A stretch of DNA of 16,788 nt from an uncultured Clostridia bacterium (GCA_946623765.1 CAMORL010000020.1:1-16788), one strand, 5' to 3'. Numbered from the stretch's first letter, positions 7,182-15,852 are shown. Notes: generated by a model from the sequence alone, not told the origin. Numbers and translations are program-made.

Positions 7182-7805
7182 TTATTCCTCCGTTCCGATC
7201 CCGAGCTCTGCGGGATACAGATTCTCATAATTTTCCTGCGCCTGCAGTACGCGATTCACATAGTTTCGCGTTTCCTCATAGGGAATATAGGCGATTCTTC
7301 CCCTGCTGTCAAGCTGATATTCGGAAAGCCAGAGCGCGGCCTTGTTCGGACCCGCGTTGTAGGCGGCAAGCGTAACGGCTTTGTTCCCGTCGAACCGGTC
7401 AAGCTGCTGCCGCAGATAGAAGCAGCCGTAGCGGATCGATGTCTCGGGATCGAACAGGTTATCCGGCGAAAACGGCTCGCCGAGCGATTCCGCAATCTCC
7501 GCTCCGGTTTCCGGCATGACCTGCATCAGTCCTCTTGCGCCGGCACGGCTCACCGCGTCCGGATTGAACTTGCTTTCCGTCGAAATGACTCCCGCGACAA
7601 ACGCAGGCTCAAGGTCGTATTCGTCGCTGTATTTCAGAATCAGCTCGGAAAATTTCAGCGGAAAGCGCGAACGCATCACGGAAGGGAGCGCCCAAAACAC
7701 CGTGACCGCCGTCAGCGCCAGACACAGCGCGATCATTGCAAGCACGATCAGCGCGGTCTTTTGTTTTTTTGTCATACGCGGCGAGGTTTCCGCCGTTTCG
7801 TTCAT
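7182..7805 (-). CDS. Membrane-anchored Slt-type lytic transglycosylase (GH23)
   Basis: The 207-residue protein cleaves the MurNAc-GlcNAc bond of peptidoglycan with anhydro-product formation, acting outside the membrane. After a short N-terminus there is a single membrane anchor at 17-39. The Slt domain covers about 50-195: catalytic Glu77 in GVISTESKFNP, the second motif GARGLMQVMPET at 89-100, and the substrate-binding AAYNAGP at 147-153. The start chosen is ATG 7805-7803, which overlaps the coaE stop as ATGA and has AGGAGG at 7813-7818. A longer reading from 8006 would merely run back through coaE in another frame. Its place after polA-coaE is a familiar arrangement in Clostridia. Confidence 0.95.
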   Translation of the reverse strand: MNETAETSPRMTKKQKTALIVLAMIALCLALTAVTVFWALPSVMRSRFPLKFSELILKYSDEYDLEPAFVAGVISTESKFNPDAVSRAGARGLMQVMPETGAEIAESLGEPFSPDNLFDPETSIRYGCFYLRQQLDRFDGNKAVTLAAYNAGPNKAALWLSEYQLDSRGRIAYIPYEETRNYVNRVLQAQENYENLYPAELGIGTEE

Positions 7806-8398
7806 AAAAGTTCCTCCTGTATCTGTCCGATCAGCGCGTCCGCTTCCGCGAAAAACGCGTCGACCGTCCCCTCGTTCCGGATCGTAAAGGATGCTATACG
7901 GGCGCGTGTTTCGTCCGTCATCTGCGCTTTGATGCGGTCGCGGATCGATTCGGGATCCGCCCCGTCTCTTTTCGCGGCGCGCGCGACGCGGATCTCCTCG
8001 TCGCACAGCACGGCGATCGTGCAGGCGCAGAATACGTCGGCGCCGGATTCAAACAGCAGCGGCACGTCCCACACGATCAGCGGCGCGCTGCTTTCTTCAC
8101 TGCGCTTCAGCATTTCGCGGATCACGAACGGATGAACGATGCCGTTCAGCGCGGCGCGCATGCCGCTGTCGGAAAACACCTTCTCTGCAATATATGCGCG
8201 ATCAAGCGTTCCGTCTTCCCGCAATGCCGCTTTGCCGAACAGTTCGACGACGTCCGAAAAGCAGTCCGACGCAGGCGTCAGCGCAAAGCGCGAGATCGCA
8301 TCCGCGTCCAGCACCGGAATGCCGTGCGCGGAAAACCGCTCCGCAAGCGTGCTCTTTCCGGATCCGATGCCCCCGGTGATGCCGATGATGCGCGTCAT
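7802..8398 (-). CDS. coaE: Dephospho-CoA kinase
   Basis: The 198-residue cytoplasmic P-loop kinase phosphorylates the 3'-OH of dephospho-CoA, the last step of coenzyme A synthesis. The Walker A loop GGIGSGKST is at 9-17, the substrate-binding VLDADAISR at 29-37, HPFV at 89-92 and VWDVPLLFESG at 109-119. The lid region (RVARAAKRDG...RDRIKAQ) is also present. Length is normal. I chose the ATG at 8398 because MTRIIGITGGIGSGKST is the family N-terminus and it overlaps the polA stop as ATGA. No good SD precedes it, so translation is probably by termination-reinitiation. An in-frame ATG at 8425 would add nine residues and has a weak GAGG, so it remains a minor alternative. Confidence 0.96.
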   Translation of the reverse strand: MTRIIGITGGIGSGKSTLAERFSAHGIPVLDADAISRFALTPASDCFSDVVELFGKAALREDGTLDRAYIAEKVFSDSGMRAALNGIVHPFVIREMLKRSEESSAPLIVWDVPLLFESGADVFCACTIAVLCDEEIRVARAAKRDGADPESIRDRIKAQMTDETRARIASFTIRNEGTVDAFFAEADALIGQIQEELL

Positions 8399-10950
8399 TT
8401 CGTTTCGTACCAGCTTTCTCCGCATTTTGCCTCGGCAACGAGCCGCACGGAAAAGTCCGCAACGCCCTCCATGGTCCGCTGCATGAGTTCCATGACCTGC
8501 TCCGCTTCGTCCCGCGGTGTGTCGACGATCAGTTCGTCGTGAATCTGCAGCACGAGACGCGCTTTGAATCCGCCGTCCCGCAGTGCGCGGTCGACCCGCA
8601 CCATGGCTATCTTGATGATGTCCGCCGCAGTTCCCTGAATCGGCATGTTCATGGCGACGCGTTCGCCGAACTGGCGCACATTATAGTTGCTCGCGGAAAG
8701 CTCCGGCAGCGGGCGTTTGCGTCCGAACAGCGTTTCGGCGCAGCCGCGCTCCTTCGCGCGGGCGACGCTTTCCTTTAAGTACTGCTGCACCTTCGGGTAA
8801 CGCTCGAAGTACCGCTTGATGTAATCCGCGGCACGCGGAACCGGAATCCCGAGGTTCCTTGCAAGACCGAAATCGGAGATGCCGTACACAATTCCGAAGT
8901 TGACCGCTTTTGCGGCGCTGCGCAGATCGGGCGTGACGTTTGCGAGCGGCACGTGAAAGACTTCTGCCGCCGTTCTGGCGTGGATATCCTCGCCGCTGTT
9001 GAACGCCGCGATGAAGCTCTCGTCGCCGCTGATATGGGCAAGCAGCCGCAGTTCGATCTGGGAATAGTCCGCGCCGACCAATACGTTTCCCTCGCTCGGC
9101 ACAAAGGCCTTCCGGATCTCCCTGCCCTCCGGCGTGCGAACCGGAATGTTCTGCAGATTCGGTTCCGTGCTTGAAATGCGTCCCGTTGCGGTCACGCACT
9201 GCATGAACCGGGAATGGATACGTCCGTTCGCGTCACGCTGTTTTTTCATGCCCTCGACGAACGTGCTGTCCAGCTTCATCAGAAAGCGGTACTGCAGAAC
9301 GTCGTTTACAATCGGATGCAGAGGGGCGATCGCTTCGAGTGTGTCTGCGTCGGTCGAAAAGCCCGTCTTGGTCTTTTTGCCGGACGGCAGACCGAGTTTT
9401 TCGAAAAGGATCCTGCCGAGCTGCTTGGTCGAAAGGATGTTGAACCGTTCCCCCGCAGCGTCATAGATCTGCGTTTCGAGCCGGTTTGCCGTTTCGGAGA
9501 AGCGCGCGTGCAGTTCGTCGAGCACGTTTGCGTCGGTCATAAAACCGATCCGTTCCATTCCGTACAGCACGTTCAGCAGCGGAAGTTCGACGTCCCGTTC
9601 CAGCGCTTCGAGTCCGTTTTCACGGATCGCGCGTTCCATGCGCGGGTACAGCATAAAGAGATACGCCGGGCTTGCTTTTTCCGTTTTCAGCCATGCGCGG
9701 CACAGCGTTTCGTAGTTTTCAACCGGGCGGTTGCTCTGCAAAAGGTAGTCCGAAAGCATTGCGTCGAATCGCAGTTCCGGAAGATCGTCCTGCAAAAATC
9801 CGCAGCGGTGAAAGACCGTCTTGGCGTCGAACGCCAGGATCGGTTTTTTGTGCGCAAGCAGAAACGTACGAAGCATGCTGTACGCCTCGTCCTCGTCCAT
9901 ACAGGCGTCGAACAGCGTTTCGCCCGCCGTCAGGACAAAAGCGCGATCCGGCGTCCCCGCAAAAGCCAGCGTCGGAAACGCCGTCACCGCGATCGCTTCG
10001 CAGTCTTTCAGCGTGTCGAGCGCGGCACGCATGCCGTCCGGATCGGTGACCGGAACCGTTTCGGCTTCCGGAACCGTGTCGTCCGGCTGCTGAACTTCCC
10101 CGCCGGGCAGTCTGTCCGCAACGCTGTTGAGCTCCAGTTCATAGAGGCGCTGCTTTGCGGCGCCGGTCCGTTCAAAGTCGAACACGCAGTCGTCCAACGT
10201 TTCCCCGACCGGCGCGTCGGTCACAATCGTACCGAGCCAGTAGGAAAACCGCGCGTTTTCGGTATCGGTGACAAGACGCTCGCCGAGCTTGCCTTTGACC
10301 TCATGCGCATGCTGCAGAACGCCCTCCAGATCGCCGTATTCGGACAGCAGCTTCAGCGCGGTTTTCTCGCCGACGCCGGCCACACCCGGAATGTGGTCCG
10401 AGCTGTCGCCCATCAGCGCTTTGAGATCGCGCATGCGATCCGGCGTCAATCCGTATTTTTCGAGGAGCGCTGCCTTATCGACGATCGAATTGTCCTTGGT
10501 GTAATAGATTTTGGTACGGTCGGTGATGAGCTGGAACGAGTCGCGGTCCCCCGTAACGATCAGCGTGTCCATGTCCGCCGCTTCCGCTTTGCGCGCAAAC
10601 GTGCCGAGGACGTCGTCGCCTTCGTATCCCGGGCATTCGATCACCGCGACGCCCATGCTGCGCAGCAGTTCGCGTACGACGGGCATCTGCTTTTTGAGGT
10701 CCTCGTCCGCGGGCTTGCGTCCGAGCTTGTAGTCCGGGTATTTTTCGTGGCGAAACGTCGGCTGATGCACGTCGAACGCGACGAGCACATGGCTCGGCTC
10801 CTGCTTCAAAAGCTCTAAAAACTTGGTGAAGAAACCTTTCAGCGCGCCGGTCGGAAACCCGTCGCGCGTGGTGAGATTCGCTTTGTAAAAGGCGTGATAC
10901 GCCTGAAACAGAAGGCTGTTTCCGTCGATTGCCATCAGCAGTCTGTTCAT
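8395..10950 (-). CDS. polA: DNA polymerase I, proofreading site degenerate
   Basis: The 851-residue enzyme fills gaps and removes RNA primers in replication and repair. The 5' nuclease domain spans about 1-290 (DGNS at 9-12, GYEGDDVLGT at 108-117, TGDRDSFQL at 133-141, helix-hairpin-helix around GVAGVGEKTA). The middle 3'-5' exonuclease-like domain (about 300-440) lacks the DxE of motif I (position reads AIAVTAFPT) and the YxxxD of motif III, so proofreading is probably lost, as in Bacillus Pol I. The polymerase domain is intact: motif A DYSQIELR with Asp628, motif B RSAAKAVNFGIVYG at 677-690 with Tyr689 at the sugar-discriminating position, and motif C HDE at 804-806. I chose ATG 10950 with AGAGGA close upstream. 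The in-frame ATG at 10974 falls inside a hairpin and adds an unrelated octapeptide. Confidence 0.97.
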   Translation of the reverse strand: MNRLLMAIDGNSLLFQAYHAFYKANLTTRDGFPTGALKGFFTKFLELLKQEPSHVLVAFDVHQPTFRHEKYPDYKLGRKPADEDLKKQMPVVRELLRSMGVAVIECPGYEGDDVLGTFARKAEAADMDTLIVTGDRDSFQLITDRTKIYYTKDNSIVDKAALLEKYGLTPDRMRDLKALMGDSSDHIPGVAGVGEKTALKLLSEYGDLEGVLQHAHEVKGKLGERLVTDTENARFSYWLGTIVTDAPVGETLDDCVFDFERTGAAKQRLYELELNSVADRLPGGEVQQPDDTVPEAETVPVTDPDGMRAALDTLKDCEAIAVTAFPTLAFAGTPDRAFVLTAGETLFDACMDEDEAYSMLRTFLLAHKKPILAFDAKTVFHRCGFLQDDLPELRFDAMLSDYLLQSNRPVENYETLCRAWLKTEKASPAYLFMLYPRMERAIRENGLEALERDVELPLLNVLYGMERIGFMTDANVLDELHARFSETANRLETQIYDAAGERFNILSTKQLGRILFEKLGLPSGKKTKTGFSTDADTLEAIAPLHPIVNDVLQYRFLMKLDSTFVEGMKKQRDANGRIHSRFMQCVTATGRISSTEPNLQNIPVRTPEGREIRKAFVPSEGNVLVGADYSQIELRLLAHISGDESFIAAFNSGEDIHARTAAEVFHVPLANVTPDLRSAAKAVNFGIVYGISDFGLARNLGIPVPRAADYIKRYFERYPKVQQYLKESVARAKERGCAETLFGRKRPLPELSASNYNVRQFGERVAMNMPIQGTAADIIKIAMVRVDRALRDGGFKARLVLQIHDELIVDTPRDEAEQVMELMQRTMEGVADFSVRLVAEAKCGESWYETK

Positions 10951-10966
10951 GGTTCCTCTTTTCCGA

Positions 10967-10994
10967 AACGGCACGCCCGTAAGGGTGCGCCGTT
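10967..10994 (-). other. Hairpin in the pdp-polA gap
   Basis: The arms AACGGC...GCCGTT form a 12-position stem with one mismatch, one wobble and a 4-base loop. In the minus-strand transcript it is followed only by UUCGGAAAAG, so the U-tract is poor. It ends about 16 bases before the polA start, just ahead of its ribosome binding site. It may be a leaky terminator of the pdp transcript or a processing element that tunes polA. The remaining gap between pdp and polA shows no promoter that I would defend. Confidence 0.55.
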
Positions 10995-11023
10995 CTTCTC
11001 AGTCTGATTTTGGATTGTTCGGT

Positions 11024-12343
11024 TCACGCCCGCACGACGTCGTATACCATCGGGCGGTACTCCGGCTTCGCGTCGGAATACTCGAACGCGCTGTGGAACA
11101 TATCGAGCGCCGCGTCGACTTTGGTTTCGTCGTTTACATACATTACGCACAGCGGTTCGTCCGTGCGTACAAAATCGCCTAAGCGTTTGCGCATCACGAG
11201 ACCGACCGCGGGGTCGATGCTCTCCTCCTTCGTGGCGCGTCCCGCGCCGAGAATCTGCGCCGCCGTGCCGATTCGTTCCGCGTTCATCGAGGAGATATAC
11301 CCCGCGCGCTTCGGATAAACGTTCATAACGCGTCTGACCTTGCAGAGCTCGTCGATGCGGTCGAGCGAGATATAGGAGGGATCGCCGCCCTCCGCCGCGA
11401 TCATCTCGCGCAGTTTTTCGAGACCTCTGCCCGAATGCAGCGCGGATTCGAGTTTTTCACGCGCTTCGACTTCGCTGTCCGCAAGCTTCGAGAGCCGCAT
11501 CATATGCACGCCGAGCAGCATGCAAACCTCATAGAGCGGATCGCCCGCCGGAATCTTGCCGGAGAGCAGTTCGATCGCCTCGCGCACTTCGAGCGCGTTG
11601 CCGACCGCGAGTCCCAAAGGCTGGTTCATGTCGGTGATGACCGCAACGCATTCGCGTCCGACGAGTTTGCCGATCGAAACCATCAGATGCGCGAGCTTTT
11701 CCGCTTCGTCAACCGTCTGCATGAACGCGCCTGTGCCGGTCTTGACGTCGAGCACAATCGCGTCCGTGCCTGCTGCCAGCTTCTTGGACATGATGCTGGA
11801 TGCGATCAGCGGGATGCTGCGGACAGTTGCGGTGACGTCGCGCAGGGCGTACATTTTCTTGTCCGCCGGAACGAGGTTGCCCGTCTGTCCGATGACCGCG
11901 ACGCCGATCTCGTTTACGATCTCCTTGAACCGCTGCATCGGCTGTTCGACGCACACGCCCGGGATCGATTCGAGCTTATCGAGCGTTCCGCCCGTATGTC
12001 CGAGCCCTCTGCCGCTCATTTTGGCAACCGTCCCGCCGCATGCCGCGACAAGCGGCGCAATGACGAGCGTCGTGGTGTCGCCTACGCCGCCGGTGGAATG
12101 CTTGTCGACCTTTACGCCGCGCAGATCGGAAAGATCGACCACGTCGCCGGAGTGCATCATTGCCATCGTCAGCTCCGCGGTTTCGCGGTCGGTCATGCCG
12201 TTGAATACCACCGCCATCTGGAACGCCGCCATCTGATAATCCGGGATGGAGCCGTCCGTGAATCCGTTCACGATAAACCGGATCTCGTCTCCCGTTAGCG
12301 TGCCGCCGTTTACTTTTTTCTCGATCAGATCGACCATGCGCAT
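11024..12343 (-). CDS. pdp: Pyrimidine-nucleoside phosphorylase
   Basis: The 439-residue cytoplasmic enzyme splits uridine, thymidine or deoxyuridine with phosphate into base and (deoxy)ribose-1-phosphate, for nucleoside salvage. The N-terminus MRMVDLIEKK and the run VDKHSTGGVGDTTTLV (79-94, phosphate site) match B. subtilis Pdp closely. The family signature KMSGRGLGHTGGTLDKLE is at 108-125, and LIASSIMSKK and DAIVLDVKTGTGAF follow. Length is normal. Pdp and the stricter thymidine phosphorylase DeoA are homologous, so substrate range is inferred from the closer resemblance to Pdp. The start is supported by TAAGGAGGAT at 12351-12360, nine bases from GGAGG to ATG. It is the first gene after a strong internal promoter and 36 bases after the glycerate kinase gene. 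Confidence 0.96.
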   Translation of the reverse strand: MRMVDLIEKKVNGGTLTGDEIRFIVNGFTDGSIPDYQMAAFQMAVVFNGMTDRETAELTMAMMHSGDVVDLSDLRGVKVDKHSTGGVGDTTTLVIAPLVAACGGTVAKMSGRGLGHTGGTLDKLESIPGVCVEQPMQRFKEIVNEIGVAVIGQTGNLVPADKKMYALRDVTATVRSIPLIASSIMSKKLAAGTDAIVLDVKTGTGAFMQTVDEAEKLAHLMVSIGKLVGRECVAVITDMNQPLGLAVGNALEVREAIELLSGKIPAGDPLYEVCMLLGVHMMRLSKLADSEVEAREKLESALHSGRGLEKLREMIAAEGGDPSYISLDRIDELCKVRRVMNVYPKRAGYISSMNAERIGTAAQILGAGRATKEESIDPAVGLVMRKRLGDFVRTDEPLCVMYVNDETKVDAALDMFHSAFEYSDAKPEYRPMVYDVVRA

Positions 12344-12373
12344 ACGTAAAATCCTCCTTAAAAGAGATGAAAT

Positions 12374-12402
12374 ATTATATCACAGATCCGCTTGTTTGGC
12401 AA
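12374..12402 (-). promoter_or_regulatory. Strong promoter for pdp-polA-coaE cluster
   Basis: On the minus strand there is a -35 TTGCCA (12397-12402, five of six consensus bases), a 17-base spacer and a perfect -10 TATAAT (12374-12379). The -10 is preceded by TG at 12382-12381, giving an extended -10. The -35 lies inside the last codons of the glycerate kinase gene, and the TG is part of its TGA stop codon. Expected start is near 12367, giving a leader of about 24 bases that contains the pdp ribosome binding site. It would let the downstream block be expressed independently of the ABC-F/kinase pair. Confidence 0.85.
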
Positions 12403-13918
12403 TGTCTTTCCCGATCATCGGAAGCACCTCGCGCGTGAACGTGCGGATCAGCGTGTCCTCATACGGTTCTTCCGTCTTCGGGCAGGCGACGATTCCCTTG
12501 ATCATGGGATGATCGCGCAGAAACGATTCCGTGTCGAGACCGGTTTTGCCCACGAACAGACAGCCGGGACGTCCGCCTTCGGTCATGCGTTCCATAACCG
12601 CGACAGGCGCTTTTCGGAAGCGTATGCTCTGCGCGTCAAAGCTGCCTTCGCCGGTGACGACGAAATCCGCCTCGCGGAGAGCAAAGCCGAGACCGATGCG
12701 TTCGAGAATCCGGTCTGCGCCCGACGTCAACATGCCGCCGATCGAAGCCAGCGCAAAGCCGAGTCCGCCCGCCGCACCGCTGCCCGGCGCCTCCGTATCG
12801 CCGCCGAGCTGCGCGGCAAGCCTTGTAAACTCCGGTTCCCATGCCGCGATCTGCTCCGTGCTTGCGCCTTTCTGCGGTCCGAAAACACGCAGCGCGCCGG
12901 TTTCGCCGGTAAGCGGGGCAGACACGTCGTAAAGCACCGTGAGCTCCGTCTTGCGGATCCGGGGATCCAATTCTTCCATATCGATCCGGACGATCTCCGA
13001 GAGCGCTTCGGGGCACGGTTCCACAATCTCGTCCTGTGCGTTGAAGAACCGGACGCCGAGCGCAAAAAGCGCGCCGAGCCCGAGATCGGTCGTCAGCGAA
13101 CCGCCGAGTCCGATCCATATCTTCCGGTAGCCGAGGTCGAGCGTTTTTCGGATCAGCCTGCCGACGCCCGCGCTCGAGCGCTGCCCGATCGGCGGCGTCG
13201 CATCGTTCTTCCGGATGAACCCCACCGCGTCCGCCGCCTCGATGACCGCGATGTGACCCGGGATCACGCCGACCTTCATCTTGACGCGTTCGCCGTTCAG
13301 ATCCTCCGAAAAGACGGTCTCATGCCGTCCGCCGGTTCCGGCGATCAGCGCGCACACCGTTCCCTCGCCTCCGTCCGCGACCGGCATTCTCCTAACGCTC
13401 AACCCATGTTCGGCAGCAGCCGCGCCGAGCACGCTTGTCAGCATCTCTGCATTGCATACGCCCTTCATGGAATCCGGCGCAAGCAGCACCGTAAAGCCGT
13501 TCGACGGCTGCATCGGTACGACGGGATCCGTCGGCAAAAACGACGCGCCGGTTTCATTCGGACAAATCGCTGCGTTCGCGTCGATCTCCGCAAGGATCGG
13601 GTACGGTCCGAAGCTCTCGAGCCAGTTTGCCTGAACCAGCGGGTTCACAAGACACAGCCGCGTCATCAGCCGGTCGAGCGCATGCAGGGTTTTGCCCGCC
13701 GCGCGGGATTGCTTGATGCCGACATAGCAGACGATGCACGTATAGACCGGACTTTCGGAGACCGGATCAAACGATTCGCATGCTTCGTACAGCCCCGTTC
13801 CGCGCGGATCGGACGCATACACTGCCGAAAGCGCGATCTTCCAGCACGCACGTTTCGTTTCGTCGGAGAAATCCCGGACCGGGAACCGCATCCCGATCGG
13901 AAAATAATGCCAGATCAT
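12380..13918 (-). CDS. Glycerate kinase with an extra N-terminal domain
   Basis: The 512-residue product has a complete glycerate kinase domain at about 142-512, which phosphorylates D-glycerate to a phosphoglycerate that can enter glycolysis (the position, 2- or 3-, cannot be told here). Motifs are LLAPDSMKG at 145-153, PVADGGEGT at 179-187, GLGGSLTTDLGLGALFALG at 270-288, GSGAAGGLGFAL at 379-390 and VVTGEGSFDAQ at 420-430. Normal family members are about 370-390 residues and begin at the APDS strand. Here 140 residues precede it, rich in Cys and aromatic residues (C25, C47, C61, C64, C89, C119), and I do not recognise them. The long start is convincing: ATG overlaps the ABC-F stop as ATGA, and GGAGGA lies at 13925-13930. 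No frameshift is needed, so this looks like a true fusion or extended family member. Confidence 0.9.
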   Translation of the reverse strand: MIWHYFPIGMRFPVRDFSDETKRACWKIALSAVYASDPRGTGLYEACESFDPVSESPVYTCIVCYVGIKQSRAAGKTLHALDRLMTRLCLVNPLVQANWLESFGPYPILAEIDANAAICPNETGASFLPTDPVVPMQPSNGFTVLLAPDSMKGVCNAEMLTSVLGAAAAEHGLSVRRMPVADGGEGTVCALIAGTGGRHETVFSEDLNGERVKMKVGVIPGHIAVIEAADAVGFIRKNDATPPIGQRSSAGVGRLIRKTLDLGYRKIWIGLGGSLTTDLGLGALFALGVRFFNAQDEIVEPCPEALSEIVRIDMEELDPRIRKTELTVLYDVSAPLTGETGALRVFGPQKGASTEQIAAWEPEFTRLAAQLGGDTEAPGSGAAGGLGFALASIGGMLTSGADRILERIGLGFALREADFVVTGEGSFDAQSIRFRKAPVAVMERMTEGGRPGCLFVGKTGLDTESFLRDHPMIKGIVACPKTEEPYEDTLIRTFTREVLPMIGKDIAKQADL

Positions 13919-15840
13919 GCTTCGTCCTCCGTTTCTATGCCGTTCAGTACATTCTCCGCTTCTTCCAGTTTTTCATAGAGTTCCGTTTCCTCCGTTTCGA
14001 GGGACGAAACGGTTTCATACAGCTGCTGCATCCTGCGGTAATCGTTCCCCGCCTGTGCTTCGGTGAGCATCCGCTCCGCTTCGTGCTTCGCCGATTCGTT
14101 CTCTTCAATCAGTCGTTCGATCCGGTGGATCTCCTGCTTTGCCTTTGCACGCAGCTGCTTAGCTTCCTTGCGTCTGAAATACAGATTGTCGGAATCCGCC
14201 GGCTTCGGCGCGGATTCCTTTTCGGGTCTGCGTTCGACGATGCGTTCGAAGAGATCTTCGTTTTCGTCACGCGCTTCCACGAGCCCGTCCTCCGTCATCA
14301 GAATGACGCGGTCCGCAAGCCGCCTTACCAGATATCGGTCGTGCGTCACGATGAGCACTGTGCCGTCGAATTTTTCAAGCGCGCTTTCAAGCATCTCCGC
14401 CGAAGCGATGTCCAGATGGTTTGTCGGTTCGTCCAGAAGCAGGACGTTTGCCCCGGACAGCACCAGCTTCAAAAGACGGATCCGCGTCTTTTCGCCGCCG
14501 GAAAGCGTTCCGATGCGCTTATCGATATCGTCATTTTTGAACAGGAACATCCCGAGATAGCCGCGCAGCGTGTTCCGTTCGATCGCCGGGAACGCCGCGT
14601 CCAGTTCTCCGATCACGGTGTTCTCATCGTTCAGTTCATACGTGTTCTGCGCAAAATAGCCGATCCGCACGCCTGCCCCGATCTTATAGGTTCCCTCCGT
14701 CTGCCGCTCGGATCCGGTCAGGATCTTCAGCAGCGTCGTCTTGCCGCAGCCGTTCGCGCCGATCAGACAGACGCACTGTCCCGCCCATATCATCGTGCTG
14801 AGATGCGAAAAGATGCGGCGGTCCGAAAAGCGCATGCCGAGATCATACAGTCCGATCACTTCGTTGCCGGTCGGGGCGGGTGTCGGAAACCGGAACGCAA
14901 TGGACTTTTCGTCGCGCTCGGGTTCGACCATATCCGCTTTTATGCGGTCGATCTGCTTTTGCTTCGACGCAATCGTCACATAATTCCGTTCCTGATTCCA
15001 GCGCTTCTGCTGTGCGATAATGCCTTCGATGCGGCGGATCTCCTTCTGCTTTCGAAGATAGATCTTCCGTTCGAGTTCGCGCGCGTCGAGCTTCAGCTCC
15101 ATATAACGCGAATAGTTGCCGTCCGTGCCGCGGATCCTTCCATGCTGCAGTTCGAGCATCCGGGTGACTGTGTCGTCCAAAAACGCGCGATCGTGTGATA
15201 CGACAAGCACCGCACCCTTGAACTGACGAAGATACTCGGTGAGCCAGCGGATCGCCGTAACGTCGAGATTGTTGGTCGGTTCGTCCAGCAGCAGCAGGTC
15301 CGCCTTCATCAGGATCGCGCGGGCGAGCATCGCCTTGCTGACCTGTCCGCCGGAAAACTGCGTGACCGGGCGGCGAAGTTCCTCCTCCGAAAAGCCGAGC
15401 CCGATCAGTGCGGACCGCGTCAGCGCGCGGAACGTCGCACCTCCTTCACGCGAAAGCGTATCGACCACAGTCGCCTGCCGTTTGATCAGACGGTCCCGTT
15501 CACCTTCCCCGCGTTCGAGCTTCTCGAGAATCCGCGTTTCTTCGGCTTCGAGATCCAGAAGCGGACGAAACGCTTCGAGCGTGAAGGTATAGAGGTCGAC
15601 GTCGCCGTCCAGTTTCGGGATCTGTTCGACATAGGAGAGCTTCGTGCCCTGGCGCATGCCGAAGACGCCGCCGTCATACGATTCCTTTCCCATCAGAATC
15701 CGCATGAGCGTCGTCTTGCCGCTTCCGTTTACGCCGATCAGACCGACACGCTCCCCCGGACGGATCTCAAAGGAAACGTCCGAAAACAGCGTCCGGTCCG
15801 CAAAGGACTTTTTCAGGTTTTCAACAAATAATACAGACAT
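13915..15840 (-). CDS. ABC-F family ATPase (YdiF/Uup-like)
   Basis: The 641-residue protein has two ABC domains in one chain and no membrane segments, as in ABC-F proteins. These bind the ribosomal E site and rescue or protect translation, and some confer antibiotic resistance. Domain 1 has GVNGSGKTT (36-44), FSGGQ (162-166) and DEPTNNLD (186-193). Domain 2 has GANGCGKTT (361-369), LSGGE (446-450) and DEPTNHLD (470-477). A charged helical linker lies between about 240 and 315. The C-terminal coiled coil (about 555-635) is like that of YdiF and Uup. A housekeeping translation factor is likelier than a resistance determinant, but sequence does not settle it. I chose ATG 15840 because MSVLFVENLKKSF is the usual N-terminus. 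No Shine-Dalgarno is visible, and the likely promoter lies only a few bases upstream. Confidence 0.93.
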   Translation of the reverse strand: MSVLFVENLKKSFADRTLFSDVSFEIRPGERVGLIGVNGSGKTTLMRILMGKESYDGGVFGMRQGTKLSYVEQIPKLDGDVDLYTFTLEAFRPLLDLEAEETRILEKLERGEGERDRLIKRQATVVDTLSREGGATFRALTRSALIGLGFSEEELRRPVTQFSGGQVSKAMLARAILMKADLLLLDEPTNNLDVTAIRWLTEYLRQFKGAVLVVSHDRAFLDDTVTRMLELQHGRIRGTDGNYSRYMELKLDARELERKIYLRKQKEIRRIEGIIAQQKRWNQERNYVTIASKQKQIDRIKADMVEPERDEKSIAFRFPTPAPTGNEVIGLYDLGMRFSDRRIFSHLSTMIWAGQCVCLIGANGCGKTTLLKILTGSERQTEGTYKIGAGVRIGYFAQNTYELNDENTVIGELDAAFPAIERNTLRGYLGMFLFKNDDIDKRIGTLSGGEKTRIRLLKLVLSGANVLLLDEPTNHLDIASAEMLESALEKFDGTVLIVTHDRYLVRRLADRVILMTEDGLVEARDENEDLFERIVERRPEKESAPKPADSDNLYFRRKEAKQLRAKAKQEIHRIERLIEENESAKHEAERMLTEAQAGNDYRRMQQLYETVSSLETEETELYEKLEEAENVLNGIETEDEA

Positions 15841-15852
15841 AATTTCAATCAT

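Noticed and set aside
7806..8006. Longer N-terminus for the lytic transglycosylase (start at 8006)
   Set aside because: The extra part runs through coaE in another frame, is Arg-rich and lacks a signal. ATG 7805 has AGGAGG and overlaps the coaE stop.
9214..10818. Long plus-strand open frame opposite polA
   Set aside because: Same antisense effect of GC-rich codons. The product is repetitive in Arg/Val/Phe and shows no motif, and polA on the other strand is unmistakable.
12392..13978. Plus-strand open frame opposite the glycerate kinase, considered because the N-terminal part of the kinase gene is unrecognised
   Set aside because: The kinase domain on the minus strand is certain, and the minus-strand frame continues uninterrupted to a well-placed start. 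The plus frame has no start signal or recognisable domain.
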